From: Burkholderiales bacterium
Lineage (GTDB): Bacteria; Pseudomonadota; Gammaproteobacteria; Burkholderiales; Nitrosomonadaceae
Reading direction: 5' to 3'
DNA: 64,000 nucleotides
Assembly: GCA_024235735.1 (NCBI GenBank)
Contig: JACKLU010000010.1
Coordinates: forward strand, 1 to 64,000
Positions 18,601 through 27,310 of the stretch are shown here, piece by piece (position 1 is the stretch's first letter; each line of letters opens with the position of its first letter). The notes beneath the pieces are model-generated. The model was not told the origin of the DNA, made no database searches, and was given only the letters and a program-made list of their open reading frames with translations. Made by a program: the position numbers and the translations under genes.

Positions 18601-20012
18601 GCGCGGTATCCGGGGTTGTGCCGGTCGCATTCAGCTATTCGGATAATACCGCTGTTGTGTCGGTGGACTTCTATGTTAACGGGGCGCTACACAGCACCAG
18701 TGCGCAAGCACCGTTTGCCCTGAGTCTGGATGCAACCAAGCTGGTCAGCGGCAGCTATACATTAAGCGCCATCGCATTTGACGCGGAACGCAACCAGGGT
18801 GTTTCCAACAGTGTGATCGTAACAGTCAATAACGGCTCAACGACAAACGATTCCGACACACAGCCACCTGTGATCAGCATCGCTTCGCCCATTGCGGGCA
18901 GCACGGTATCCGGCAATATTCCAGTCAGCTTCAGCTATGCTGACAATGTCGCCGTAACCGCGGTCGATCTCTACCTCAATGGTCAGCCGTATGGCAAAAA
19001 CATGCAAGCGCCCTTCACTTTTGCGCTAGACTCGACAAAACTGACCAACGGCACCCATACACTGGCTGCACATGCATTCGACGCAGCAGGCAACAAAGGT
19101 GTTTCCGCCAGTGTATCGATCGCTGTCAGCAATACCGTGATCGATACACAAGCGCCTGTGATCAGTATTGCTTCGCCGCTGACCGGAAGTACTGTATCTG
19201 GTATTCTGCCAGTGTCTTTCAATTTCACCGGCGCCGCCACGATCAAGTATGTTGACCTGTTTATCAACAACATACCCTACAGCAGAAAATCAGTCGCACC
19301 GTTTACACACACCCTGAACACGGGAATATTGCCCGACGGTAATTATGTTCTCTCTGCGCATGCAATCGACGCAGCAGGCAATCACAATGTTTCCGCCAAT
19401 GTATCCATTACCATCAATAACACTTCACCAGCGGATACGCAAAAACCCACGATCAGCATTGCATCGCCGATCTCGGGCAGTACGGTATCCGGCAGTATCC
19501 CGGTAAGTTTCAGCTACGCTGATAATGTTGCGGTGACCGCGGTTGATCTCTACGTCAATGGTCAACTGCATGGTAAAAACACGCAGGCGCCATTCGCCTT
19601 TACGCTGGATACGGCAAAAATACCCAACGGCAGTTATTCGCTGGTCGCGCATGCTTCTGACGCTGCGGGCAATCAGGGCATATCCGCCGCCGCATCCGTA
19701 ACGGTCAACAACGCTCCAGCAGCGGATACACAAAAACCGGTGATCAGCATTGCATCACCCGCTGCCGGCAGTACTGTGTCCGGTGTTCTGTCAATATCTT
19801 TCAATTTCGCTGACATCGCCACGATCAAGTATGTTGATCTGTTTGTCAACGGCATACCTTACAACAGAAAATCAACCGCGCCGTTTACGCACACGCTGAA
19901 TACTGGTTTATTACCTGACGGCGATCATACTCTCACCGCCTATGCCGTCGATGCGGCAAATAATCGCAGTGTTTCCGCCAACTTGATCGTAAAAGTGAAA
20001 AATCGACTGTAA
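15603..20012 (+). CDS. Exported dihaem protein resembling HzsA-related proteins, with Ig-like repeats
   Basis: This 1469-residue protein has a signal peptide ending at FAQ (about residue 26). Residues 26-640 hold propeller-like segments (DPAVSFDGKIIAF, HPFMLKNGRLAYSSW, GSNHDAAHFI). Two c-type haem motifs follow: CGGCH at residue 689, inside LRPGEQKTCGGCHVHSKPT, and CITCH at about residue 760, inside IKPIFDQRCITCHGG. Five Ig-like repeats fill residues 986-1469. The PGE-x-x-x-C-x-x-CH context and the propeller order resemble the hydrazine synthase alpha-subunit-related family. No beta/gamma HZS subunit is nearby, so hydrazine synthesis is not implied. A periplasmic or cell-surface redox protein is the safest reading. 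Confidence 0.7.
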   Translation: MSTKTKLFFIFFLPALLGFVAPVFAQEPLVYSRCERTTATYQLTGNVIVNGQSQSVTRTMTGLDVYDVLPDVTNFFGDFSAPCDLVYRDANGVETVIFNCSATSTNQNACAALDPAVSFDGKIIAFAVFRGSLVNHQEWNVDSRVLHPDAEPANLGSKTLPNKRLQTTGAHLHFYTIATGKTLAIPFTPGVYDSGPAFISNSRVAFTSTRDGHTSTLVFHSTGSKEGTRIWAVDIDGRNPDLSSHHALSQEQHPFMLKNGRLAYSSWQIFGGLPFRHPNGSAGGFTTVDNMFHIYAQDPDGARNFPIFGQHIPVATTSSFGSNHDAAHFITQTSDERIWFADYYRGNNNGLGAVIGVMAEPEGQEGFGPTEVTNHADLFVPRDTINFAAWSNNADRMAKPMVSPAITHPAYADPIPFAGKVGHPAALPGNALMLVWGKGACSTVARSDVFQMLGKAIPPMTNGNGNGVAMNVITSLNMDTPGCDTGIYRATRIPSQHPSDLEMIVDSPDWHEIMARAVVPYSAIHGVDHPEVVARSDLRAAHATLVTGTPFGLLGAASITDRETHPIDDIHFQGEKQFNLQGTDTIDYTDEELCGVRILGIMPNRSANTYHEIANYAGERVAILGEFPVLNRNASGNRVIDPSGHPDTSFLVRMPANTPYLMQGVDCNGRTLNTDQTWQSLRPGEQKTCGGCHVHSKPTRITFAQSFAATPAYVIPRLGEGTVPLLAGKSGETVQTRTVSGYGMRIEFTRDIKPIFDQRCITCHGGGSPAAGLDLSLTNVANNNVAGTTWHTLIADRSDKFRRPQLTRYVRAFNSRGSLLYWKAANQRTDNRTDGQYADDIDFGAAHPTSITPDELGLLSRWIDIGAPGGAQELKDTQKPTLHLAIADNSGSLSQLRVGTVDLGSGIDPGSLRVCVRGSDGACSNRAGAAEKHGVTLVDLGASLSDPNTEIYASVRDLAGNTTEVYRSVGWFLNSGSVNIGNTGTDTQAPKISITSPLSGAVSGVVPVAFSYSDNTAVVSVDFYVNGALHSTSAQAPFALSLDATKLVSGSYTLSAIAFDAERNQGVSNSVIVTVNNGSTTNDSDTQPPVISIASPIAGSTVSGNIPVSFSYADNVAVTAVDLYLNGQPYGKNMQAPFTFALDSTKLTNGTHTLAAHAFDAAGNKGVSASVSIAVSNTVIDTQAPVISIASPLTGSTVSGILPVSFNFTGAATIKYVDLFINNIPYSRKSVAPFTHTLNTGILPDGNYVLSAHAIDAAGNHNVSANVSITINNTSPADTQKPTISIASPISGSTVSGSIPVSFSYADNVAVTAVDLYVNGQLHGKNTQAPFAFTLDTAKIPNGSYSLVAHASDAAGNQGISAAASVTVNNAPAADTQKPVISIASPAAGSTVSGVLSISFNFADIATIKYVDLFVNGIPYNRKSTAPFTHTLNTGLLPDGDHTLTAYAVDAANNRSVSANLIVKVKNRL
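18558..20009 (+). repeat. Five Ig-like repeats coded in the haem-protein gene
   Basis: Each repeat of about 96 residues starts DTQ-x-P-x-I-SI-x-SP and ends near FDAAGN-x-GVS-x-x-V-x-V. They resemble bacterial Ig-like (Big_9-like) domains. Repeats 2 and 4 resemble each other most (NVAVTAVDLY), as do 3 and 5 (ATIKYVDLF, APFTHTLNTG). This indicates duplication of a two-domain unit. Confidence 0.85.
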
Positions 20013-20033
20013 TTGTTGGAGACAATTCACAGT

Positions 20034-20073
20034 GATCATGAATCGACCTCGTTAGTCCGGTCGATTCATGATC
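20034..20073. terminator. Perfect 15-bp hairpin between convergent genes
   Basis: GATCATGAATCGACC (20034-20048) is exactly complementary to 20059-20073 with a 10-nt loop. It lies between the haem-protein stop and the convergent cbbO stop. No T run follows on either strand, so it may act as a two-way 3' end stabiliser as well as a terminator. Confidence 0.75.
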
Positions 20074-20101
20074 CCCGGCTGAAATCAGGTACACCAATCC
20101 G

Positions 20102-22429
20102 CTAACGCGTCAACCCTGCATACAATACTGGCAATTTCTCCGGCAGGCGTTCGACATGATCCACAACCATGTAATTGCGTTCACCAAAAATTCGCGAGAC
20201 ATACTGATCCGCGCGCGGATCCAGGCTCATGCAATAAGTCACGACCCCTGCCCTGCCGGCTTCTTCAACAGCTTTTTTGGTATCGAAGCGCAGGTACTGC
20301 GGATCACGCACGTCAACGTCAGCAGGTTCGCCATCGGTGATAACCAGCAGCAACTTTTTCGATGATTTTTGTATTTTGAGGTAGTGGCTTGCATGGCGGA
20401 TCGCGGCACCCATACGCGTGGAAAGCTGGCCTGTCATGCCAGCCAGCCGCGCTTTTGGAATTTCGTTATACGGTTGCTCAAAGTCTTTGTAGCGGTAATA
20501 TTCGACATCATGACGTCCATCCGAGCAAAAACCATGAATGGCAAAAGGATCGCCGATTTTGTCGATAGCATTGGCCAGCAACACCGTCGCCTGACGGGTA
20601 AGCTCCAAAACGGTGTATTCCTGGCCGGCAACTTTCTCATTCGTCGACTCGGACAGGTCGAGCAGTACCAACACCGAAATATCCCGCACTTTGCGAATTG
20701 AGCGCATCATGATGCGTGGATCAGGCTGCATTCCCATGCGAATGTCGATCATTGAGCGAATAGCAGCGTTGATGTCGATTTCGTCGCCATCCTCAAGCTT
20801 GCGGATACGGCGCGTACCTTGTGGCTGCATGGCATCCAGCAAAAATTTCATACGCGCGATTTCACGCTTGTATTGCGTGGCAATTTCATCAATGCACTGC
20901 ATATCACCCAGTTTCGCCCGTTTTTCCTGCACCGTGGCCCAGTCGGGGCGTTCCAGTTGAATCTGGTAATCCCATTCGGAATAATGAAAAGGTGGCGACA
21001 CAGGCTCCCTGCCTTCCGATTCATTGTAGGACACACCCATATCCTCATACGGAAAGAATTCAGTGCCCATCACCCAGATCTCCTGCGCGTCGTCACCGGC
21101 GGTTTCGACATCGATCTCATTGGCGAATTCCATCACATTGATATATTTACGCACTTGTTTTGGTGCATCGTAACCGGCGGACAGCGATTTATTGAAATCG
21201 AATTCTTCGAATTCCCAGAAATAACGATTATCGTCGCGATACGGCGCAGTCAATATATCGGTGCGCGGATTGTACGGAATTTTTTTGTCCATGAAACTGT
21301 GCGCAAGCTGTACGCCAATTTCCCAGGAAGTCAGGTGCGTATCCAGTTTGTCCTGCGCAGACTTGAATAAACGCCGTCCCTCTACAATCCATTCGTCTTC
21401 GTCGCTGTATTCAGGATCAAGTAGCGCACGCGCCAGACGGTTCAAATAGTCGCCCATCGTGACGTTCATATCCGGGTTTGCATCGTGCAGCACCGACCAG
21501 GTTTTGCGTAATCCCGGAAAACGGCGGATCGATAGTTCTTCAATGCGTGCGTCTTCAATGACGGAGATCACCGCCATTTGCAACGGACTCAAACTTTCCG
21601 CGGAAATCGGCGCCTTGGTTTCCACCAGATGCGCGGCGGCATGCGCGGCGGCGGCACGGTACACTTCAGTGGCTGAAACATCGCCATAGGCATCGTAGGC
21701 ATCCGGCAGATGGATAAAATAGTTTTCGATGAACGGTTTGTAGCCTTCGCGCGTTTCAAAATCGCCGGAAGTCGGTTTCATAAAGAAATCGCGCGCCCAC
21801 AGCGCACGCAAATACATATTGATGCGGCGTTGCACGTCGATAAACAAGGTGCCTTTACGCTCCTTCTGCAAAACAGCAAGTGATTCTTTCGATTCCAGAC
21901 CGAAATAGCGAATTTGCTCTTCGTAATTGGTGCGATGCGCGTGCGCGCCCCACATTGCCCAGCGGCGCAGGCCACCGAGGGTCAGTTGCCCGAACAGAAT
22001 ATCCAGTTTATTGAGCATGGGACGCATACCGCGCGGCGCTTGGGCGATCAACGTATTAAGGAATTGCAGGTAATTCTGGAACAAATGCGCATCACCCAGC
22101 CGTTTCGCGGCAGTCGGCGAAGTCGCCAGCACCAGCTCAATCACCGCACCAGACGTACGTGAAGCCAAACCCAATACCGCCGTAGCCAGATCGCCGACGA
22201 CATCTTCACCAATTTCCTTGGTAACCAGTGGAATCTCATCGATCCAGCAATCGACCAGGCTGCGCCCGCGTCCCAGACCACGAATCGCCGACGCGCCTTT
22301 CAGATAGTTATCCAGGCCACGCGGCGAAAAAATCTTGACCGCTTCCGGCCAGGCATGGTGGAGCAATTCAATCGATTCGGGTTCCAGATCCTCGAGCAAT
22401 TCTTTGTAATCGTCCAGATTGATACTCAT
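20102..22429 (-). CDS. cbbO: RuBisCO activation protein CbbO (von Willebrand A domain)
   Basis: This 775-residue protein ends in a VWA domain with the MIDAS motif DLSESTN (about residue 600), followed by GMTGQLSTRMGAAIRHA and ITDGEPADVD. It is the adaptor of the CbbQO-type RuBisCO activase, in which CbbO docks to CbbQ rings and to RuBisCO to release inhibitory sugar phosphates. It is the last gene of cbbLSQO, 53 bp after cbbQ. It is paralogous to NorD at 43.6-45.6 kb but clearly longer, and its position next to cbbQ and cbbLS decides the name. Confidence 0.92.
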   Translation of the reverse strand: MSINLDDYKELLEDLEPESIELLHHAWPEAVKIFSPRGLDNYLKGASAIRGLGRGRSLVDCWIDEIPLVTKEIGEDVVGDLATAVLGLASRTSGAVIELVLATSPTAAKRLGDAHLFQNYLQFLNTLIAQAPRGMRPMLNKLDILFGQLTLGGLRRWAMWGAHAHRTNYEEQIRYFGLESKESLAVLQKERKGTLFIDVQRRINMYLRALWARDFFMKPTSGDFETREGYKPFIENYFIHLPDAYDAYGDVSATEVYRAAAAHAAAHLVETKAPISAESLSPLQMAVISVIEDARIEELSIRRFPGLRKTWSVLHDANPDMNVTMGDYLNRLARALLDPEYSDEDEWIVEGRRLFKSAQDKLDTHLTSWEIGVQLAHSFMDKKIPYNPRTDILTAPYRDDNRYFWEFEEFDFNKSLSAGYDAPKQVRKYINVMEFANEIDVETAGDDAQEIWVMGTEFFPYEDMGVSYNESEGREPVSPPFHYSEWDYQIQLERPDWATVQEKRAKLGDMQCIDEIATQYKREIARMKFLLDAMQPQGTRRIRKLEDGDEIDINAAIRSMIDIRMGMQPDPRIMMRSIRKVRDISVLVLLDLSESTNEKVAGQEYTVLELTRQATVLLANAIDKIGDPFAIHGFCSDGRHDVEYYRYKDFEQPYNEIPKARLAGMTGQLSTRMGAAIRHASHYLKIQKSSKKLLLVITDGEPADVDVRDPQYLRFDTKKAVEEAGRAGVVTYCMSLDPRADQYVSRIFGERNYMVVDHVERLPEKLPVLYAGLTR

Positions 22430-22482
22430 GGCAGCACCTGTTAAAGAATTAAAACAATCAAAACGGATTATGACTTGCAGGC

Positions 22483-23289
22483 TTAGTTGAAGAATGTGCT
22501 GACAGCAGCATCAAGCGCATCACGCATATCCGGATCATCAGTGATCGGGCGCACCAGCGCTACGCGGCAGGCAGCATGCGCATCAACTTTCTTGGCAATC
22601 AGACTGCCGGCGTAGATCAGCATACGTGTTGAAATACCTTCATCCAAACCATGGCCTTTCAAGTTACGCGCACGTTCAGCAATGGATACCAGTTTCTCGG
22701 CAATTTCCGCCGATACACCGGATTCATGCGCAATAATCTCGCTCTCGATATCATGGCTAGGATAATTGAAATCAAGCGCGCCAAAACGTTGCTTGGTTGA
22801 TTGTTTCAAATCTTTCATCAGGCTTTGGTAACCCGGATTGTACGAAATGACAATTTGAAAATCCTCGTGCGCCTGAATCAGTTCACCTTTCTTTTCCAAT
22901 GGCAGTACACGGCGATTATCTGTCAATGGATGGATGACAACGGTAGTATCTTGGCGTGCTTCCACGACTTCATCCAAATAACAGATCGCACCATGGCGCG
23001 CAGCAACCGCTAACGGACCATCCTGCCAACGCGTACCATTGGCGTCGAGCAGAAAACGTCCAACCAGATCGGACGCGGTCATATCTTCGTTACAAGCGAC
23101 AGTGATCAGCGGCTTTTTCAGCTTCCATGCCATGTATTCGACAAACCGGGTTTTTCCGCAACCGGTCGGGCCTTTCAGCATCATGGGCATGCGCACTGAA
23201 TAGGCGGCTTCGTAGAGTTGCACTTCATCCGCTACGGGATGGTAATAAGGTTCTTTTTTGACACGATATTGATCAATAATAGTGCTCAT
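22483..23289 (-). CDS. cbbQ: RuBisCO activase subunit CbbQ (MoxR-type AAA+ ATPase)
   Basis: This 268-residue AAA+ protein has Walker [11 protein letters not shown] (about residue 40), Walker [14 protein letters not shown], sensor region [10 protein letters not shown] and the arginine-rich TKQRF. It is full length for CbbQ. It forms hexameric rings that with CbbO remodel form I RuBisCO. It lies behind cbbS but is separated from it by an intrinsic terminator and a repeat element, so its expression may be lower than that of cbbLS. The NorQ paralogue is at 45.6-46.4 kb. Confidence 0.93.
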   Translation of the reverse strand: MSTIIDQYRVKKEPYYHPVADEVQLYEAAYSVRMPMMLKGPTGCGKTRFVEYMAWKLKKPLITVACNEDMTASDLVGRFLLDANGTRWQDGPLAVAARHGAICYLDEVVEARQDTTVVIHPLTDNRRVLPLEKKGELIQAHEDFQIVISYNPGYQSLMKDLKQSTKQRFGALDFNYPSHDIESEIIAHESGVSAEIAEKLVSIAERARNLKGHGLDEGISTRMLIYAGSLIAKKVDAHAACRVALVRPITDDPDMRDALDAAVSTFFN

Positions 23290-23355
23290 GACAGACTCCT
23301 GTAGAAACAGTCTTTATCGAAATGCTCTCGAGTAATTGCAATCCAAATTCCGGTG

Positions 23356-23392
23356 AAAAAAAACCCCCTGCCCTGTTCAAGGGTAAAGGGGG
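23356..23392 (-). terminator. Intrinsic terminator between cbbS and cbbQ
   Basis: Read on the minus strand, CCCCC (plus 23388-23392) pairs with GGGGG (23364-23368), with an inner CCCT/AGGG stem, and is followed by eight T residues (plus A tract 23356-23363). This is a canonical terminator, placed 170 bp after cbbS and about 65 bp before cbbQ. It should make most transcripts stop after cbbLS. Confidence 0.9.
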
Positions 23393-23399
23393 CCTTTAG

Positions 23400-23540
23400 C
23401 AGGTTGTTGAAAAATTATCTACGGTGTCACTGCGGTGCTAAAAACAAACTCAAAATACTTGTTTATTATGCATAAACTGTGCTTTTTCGCTTGTTTTTCC
23501 TTGCATCGACTGCTTTAGAAGACGTTTTTCAACGGACCTG
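23400..23540. repeat. 141-bp MITE-like repeat between cbbS and cbbQ
   Basis: The ends CAGGTTGTTGAAAAA (23400-23414) and the complement of 23524-23540 (CAGGTCCGTTGAAAAAC) form imperfect terminal inverted repeats. TAG flanks both sides. The interior holds a self-complementary core around GCATAAACTGTGCTTTTTCGC that recurs at 34.46-34.52 kb and 43.49-43.55 kb. There is no coding frame. Confidence 0.65.
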
Positions 23541-23563
23541 TAGGGTTCGAACCCCGTTGTTAC

Positions 23564-23920
23564 TTAAACAGTCTTACCACGGTATATCACCATGGCTGTG
23601 CCCTGGGATTGGTTAAAATTGTTGTAGCCAATTAAGCGAACATGATTATTCGGATTGGCTTTATGACACGCAGCAGCTTCTGCCAGCACGCGATCTACAT
23701 CAGTTTCACCAAACATGGGCAGTTTCCACATATACCAGTAGGAATCCATTACGTACTCCGGTTCTGTATGCTCGATGGCCGGATTCCAACCTTTACTAAT
23801 CAAATACGCTACTTGCTTCTTGATATCTTTGTCGGACATTGCCGGCAGGTAGGAAAATGTTTCAAACTTGCGGCTTGCTGGATCACTGACACGTGATTTG
23901 TAATCTATTACTTCGCTCAT
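23564..23920 (-). CDS. cbbS: RuBisCO form I small subunit CbbS
   Basis: This 118-residue protein has the typical small-subunit features [19 protein letters not shown], the [18 protein letters not shown] segment, and [22 protein letters not shown] at the end. It lies 78 bp behind cbbL. It forms the L8S8 enzyme and caps the large-subunit octamer. Its length and sequence agree with proteobacterial form IA enzymes that lack carboxysomes. Confidence 0.97.
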   Translation of the reverse strand: MSEVIDYKSRVSDPASRKFETFSYLPAMSDKDIKKQVAYLISKGWNPAIEHTEPEYVMDSYWYMWKLPMFGETDVDRVLAEAAACHKANPNNHVRLIGYNNFNQSQGTAMVIYRGKTV

Positions 23921-23946
23921 CTCTTAATCCTCATTTTTAGGGTGAT

Positions 23947-23982
23947 GAAGAAGAAAAGCTGTGTAATCATCGGCTCTTCTTC
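23947..23982 (-). other. Stem-loop between cbbL and cbbS
   Basis: GAAGAAGA (23947-23954) and TCTTCTTC (23975-23982) form an 8-bp stem in the 78-bp cbbL-cbbS spacer. It may stabilise the cbbL message or adjust the L:S ratio. Confidence 0.5.
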
Positions 23983-23998
23983 TTTGGTCATGTGTTGC

Positions 23999-25420
23999 TT
24001 ACTTGTGGGCTATGTCAAGCTTGTCAACCGTATCAAACTCAAACTTAATTTCTTTCCATGTTTCCATGGCGATTTTGAGTTCCGGGCTGCTCTTAGCCGC
24101 TTTGGTTAGAATCGCTTTACCGTCCTTCTCGATTTCAACACCCTGGTTACGCGCTTCTACGCAGGCTTCCAATGCCACACGGTTAGCAGCGGCGCCGGCA
24201 GCATTACCCCAGGGATGGCCTAACGTACCACCACCGAATTGCAGGCAGGCATCATCACCGAAAATAGCAACCAGTGCCGGCATGTGCCAAACGTGAATAC
24301 CACCCGAAGCAACCGGGAATACGCCTGGCATAGAGCCCCAGTCTTGATCGAAGAACAGGCCACGGCTGCGGTCTTCTTTAATGAACTCATCGCGCATGGT
24401 ATCAATCCAGCCGAGGGTTGCTGCGCGGTCGCCTTCCAGTTTGCCGACCACGGTGCCGGAATGCAGGTGATCACCACCTGACAAGCGGAGTACCTTGGTT
24501 AAGACGCGGAAATGAATACCATGGTGCGGGTTACGATCGAGTACGGCATGCATGGCGCGGTGGATGTGCAACAGTATACCGTTGTTACGGCACCAGTTTG
24601 CCAAGCCCGTGTTGGCCGTCAGGCCGCCGGTCAAGTAATCGTGCATAATAATTGGCGCTTTTAATTCCTTGGCAAATTCGGCGCGCTTGTACATTTCTTC
24701 TGGAGTTGGTGCGGTAACGTTCAGATAGTGACCTTTGCGTTCGCCGGTTTCACGTTCTGCTTTATGTACGGCTTCCATCACGAATTCGAAACGATCACGC
24801 CAACGCATAAATGGCTGACTGTTAACGTTTTCATCATCCTTGGTCAGATCCAGACCACCACGCAAACATTCATACACGGCACGACCATAATTTTTAGCTG
24901 ACAGACCCAGCTTAGGCTTAATGGTACAACCCAACAGCGCACGGCCATATTTGTTCAAACGATCGCGTTCCACTTGAATGCCTGCAGGCGGGCCGCCACA
25001 GGTTTTGACGTAGGCAATCGGGAAACGGACATCTTCCAGGCGCAGTGCACGCAGCGCTTTAAATCCAAATACGTTACCCACCAACGAGGTGAGTACGTTA
25101 ACCACGGAGCCTTCTTCAAACAGGTCAATGGGATAAGCCACGAAAGCATAGAAACAGGTATCATCTCCAGGAACGTCTTCAATGCGGTAAGCACGTCCTT
25201 TGTAATAATCCAGATCGGTCAGCAAATCGGTCCACACAGTAGTCCATGTACCGGTAGAAGATTCTGCAGCTACAGCAGCGGCCACTTCTTCACGAGGTAC
25301 GCCGGGTTGTGGCGTAATTTTAAAACATGCCAGAAGGTCGGTATCCAGTGGCGTGTACTCCGGGGTCCAGTAGGTTTGCCGATATTCCTTGACACCGGCG
25401 TTATAAGTTTTTACTGCCAT
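23999..25420 (-). CDS. cbbL: RuBisCO form I large subunit CbbL
   Basis: This 473-residue protein carries every key RuBisCO motif: TIKPKLGLS with the catalytic Lys, [17 protein letters not shown] with the carbamylated Lys and Mg ligands Asp and Glu, HIHRAMHAV, and loop 6 [12 protein letters not shown]. The enzyme adds CO2 to ribulose bisphosphate in the Calvin cycle. Sequence and gene company (cbbSQO, LysR regulator) fit form IA. AGGAGA upstream of 25420 supports the start. No carboxysome gene lies within the window. Transcription is divergent from cbbR. Confidence 0.98.
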   Translation of the reverse strand: MAVKTYNAGVKEYRQTYWTPEYTPLDTDLLACFKITPQPGVPREEVAAAVAAESSTGTWTTVWTDLLTDLDYYKGRAYRIEDVPGDDTCFYAFVAYPIDLFEEGSVVNVLTSLVGNVFGFKALRALRLEDVRFPIAYVKTCGGPPAGIQVERDRLNKYGRALLGCTIKPKLGLSAKNYGRAVYECLRGGLDLTKDDENVNSQPFMRWRDRFEFVMEAVHKAERETGERKGHYLNVTAPTPEEMYKRAEFAKELKAPIIMHDYLTGGLTANTGLANWCRNNGILLHIHRAMHAVLDRNPHHGIHFRVLTKVLRLSGGDHLHSGTVVGKLEGDRAATLGWIDTMRDEFIKEDRSRGLFFDQDWGSMPGVFPVASGGIHVWHMPALVAIFGDDACLQFGGGTLGHPWGNAAGAAANRVALEACVEARNQGVEIEKDGKAILTKAAKSSPELKIAMETWKEIKFEFDTVDKLDIAHK

Positions 25421-25617
25421 GATGTAATCTCCTGTAAGTTAGCTCAATTTCGCTTAAAATCACGCGGAAAGAGAGAAAGGTTGAGTAGCGATTAATTAAC
25501 AAGCACATTCATTTAACAACCACAGAAGCACTATAAAGAAAAATAATCATAAGAACAAATCAATTATTTTAATAAATATGATAATCTTTAGCTTATACAT
25601 TCCCTGAATACTGATCA
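25421..25617. promoter_or_regulatory. cbbL-cbbR divergent control region
   Basis: This 197-bp AT-rich spacer lies between divergent cbbL and cbbR, the standard location for CbbR binding. Dyads of the LysR T-N11-A type are plausible in 25540-25610, but I cannot single out one site. Confidence 0.6.
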
Positions 25618-26553
25618 ATGCTGCATCTCACGCTACGACAATTAAAAGTATTTGAAACAGTCGCCCGCCATCTCAGTTTCTCACGCGCGGCGGAAGAACT
25701 GTATTTATCCCAACCGGCTGTTTCCATGCAGATAAAACAACTGGAAGAGAATGTAAGTTTGCCTTTGTTTGAGCTGATGGGCAAGCGAATTCATCTGACC
25801 GAAGCCGGCAATGAACTTTACCAGTACAGCCGGGACATCTTGCAACGGCTATCTGATCTCGAAACCGCGCTTGAAGAACTCAAAGGCATGGAGCGCGGCA
25901 AACTGAACATTGCCGTAGTGACAACCGCCAATTATTTCGCGCCGCATTTATTGGCAAAATTCTGCCAGCGGCACAAAAGTATAACCGTGAGTCTGAATGT
26001 CTCCAACCGTGAATCGGTGCTCAAACAGCTTGACGATAACAACATCGATCTGGCAATCCTGGGACAGCCACCGGAAGGTCTGGACATTGTCAGTCAATCG
26101 TTCATGGAAAACCCGCTCGTGGTTGTCGCGCCTCCGGATCATTCGCTGTGCAAAAAGACCAGAATTCCCGTAAAACGATTGGCTCAGGAAGTTTTTCTGG
26201 TGCGCGAACCCGGCTCCGGCACGCGCAACGCAATGGAGCGTTTCTTCAAGCAACATAACGCACAGATACGCACCGGCATGGAAACCGACACCACCGAAGC
26301 CATAAAACAAGCAGTTCAGGCCGGCATGGGACTGGGTATCATGTCCCGGCATACCGCAGAACTGGAATTGACTACCGGACGGCTGGCCGTGCTTGATGTG
26401 CAGGGTTTTCCGATTCAACGCAACTGGTATGTTGTCATCCGCAAAAACAAACGCTTGTCGGCAACTGCCCAGGCTTTCAGGGATTTTTTGCTGAGTGAAG
26501 CTGAGGACCTGATGCAGAAAACCAAGGCAAACGCAGCGGAAAGCGCCAAATAA
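25618..26553 (+). CDS. cbbR: LysR-type regulator CbbR
   Basis: This 311-residue LysR protein has its HTH at residues 1-60 (LTLRQLKVFETVARHLSFSRAAEELYLSQPAVSMQIKQLE) and a periplasmic-binding-like effector domain after about residue 90. CbbR proteins activate cbb operons in response to Calvin-cycle metabolites such as RuBP, PEP or NADPH. The divergent position next to cbbL gives the specific name; the sequence alone supports only LysR. Confidence 0.9.
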   Translation: MLHLTLRQLKVFETVARHLSFSRAAEELYLSQPAVSMQIKQLEENVSLPLFELMGKRIHLTEAGNELYQYSRDILQRLSDLETALEELKGMERGKLNIAVVTTANYFAPHLLAKFCQRHKSITVSLNVSNRESVLKQLDDNNIDLAILGQPPEGLDIVSQSFMENPLVVVAPPDHSLCKKTRIPVKRLAQEVFLVREPGSGTRNAMERFFKQHNAQIRTGMETDTTEAIKQAVQAGMGLGIMSRHTAELELTTGRLAVLDVQGFPIQRNWYVVIRKNKRLSATAQAFRDFLLSEAEDLMQKTKANAAESAK

Positions 26554-26765
26554 ATCAACTGAACTGCGCCTGATAACCCTGCGCTGATCAGCGAATTAAA
26601 CAAACAAACTTACCGAAATAACAACAGCAATTCTTCTCATAACAGTCGCCGGAAAACCAAGTCTTATTAAATTGCACTAAAAATATAAAACTATGCTAAC
26701 TTAATCGCGCAGTCATCAAAATTTTCGGCATCAGGTTATCAAGGGAACGGGAGAGGAATAGCATC

Positions 26766-27203
26766 ATGCACAAGTTATTCTCACTATTACTTACCAGCAC
26801 ATTTCTGTTTTTATTCGCACCACCGCTACTTGCGGATAAATTTCACGGTGAACTTTGCTGGCAGGTCTTCAGCAGCAAACAGGAAAATCTATGGCGATAC
26901 AGGTTCGGTGTTTATGAGAAGGAAGGCGGCCATTTTGTCCTGCTAGGCTCGATCGACTACGGCCCCAATGGTCCTTCCGCTTCGCACGGCAATGCCATTG
27001 TTATTGGCAATTCAATCAAGATGACGATTGTCAGCACGGATTATGAAGATGGTAATCAGGTCTGGAGTGAAACGGTGGCTGTGAAGCTTGACAGTGCTAC
27101 ACTGAATGGCACCTGGAATGCGCTGAGCCTTGAAAGTGACGATGGCAAGACCGAAGTACTCGGATTTCGCAGTCGCGGAACGATTAACCTGGTCACATGC
27201 TAA
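26766..27203 (+). CDS. Small secreted protein, unknown function
   Basis: This 145-residue protein has a clear signal peptide (LLLTSTFLFLFAPPLLAD, cleavage near residue 23). The mature part of about 120 residues is rich in beta-type segments, with cysteines at the start (GELCWQVF) and very end (NLVTC) that may form a disulfide. GAGGA at 26754 supports the start. I do not recognise a family. It lies alone, 107 bp before nadB on the same strand. Confidence 0.65.
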   Translation: MHKLFSLLLTSTFLFLFAPPLLADKFHGELCWQVFSSKQENLWRYRFGVYEKEGGHFVLLGSIDYGPNGPSASHGNAIVIGNSIKMTIVSTDYEDGNQVWSETVAVKLDSATLNGTWNALSLESDDGKTEVLGFRSRGTINLVTC

Positions 27204-27310
27204 CGTTCCGCACGCAACCGTGCGCCAGCCAGTCTCGGAAAAAAACACCGCCAATCCCGCGCTGCCGTCACGACTCGATCTGATACAAAACCATTCAACG
27301 CACCCACCGA

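Noticed and set aside
15603..20012. True hydrazine synthase (anammox) function
   Set aside because: No HzsB/HzsC-like gene or other anammox gene is in the window and the protein carries an Ig tail. Only a distant family relation is claimed.
23532..23560. tRNA T-arm (GGGTTCGAACCC)
   Set aside because: It is only a 12-bp palindrome. Pairing around the TTCGAAC loop fails and there is no acceptor, D or anticodon arm.
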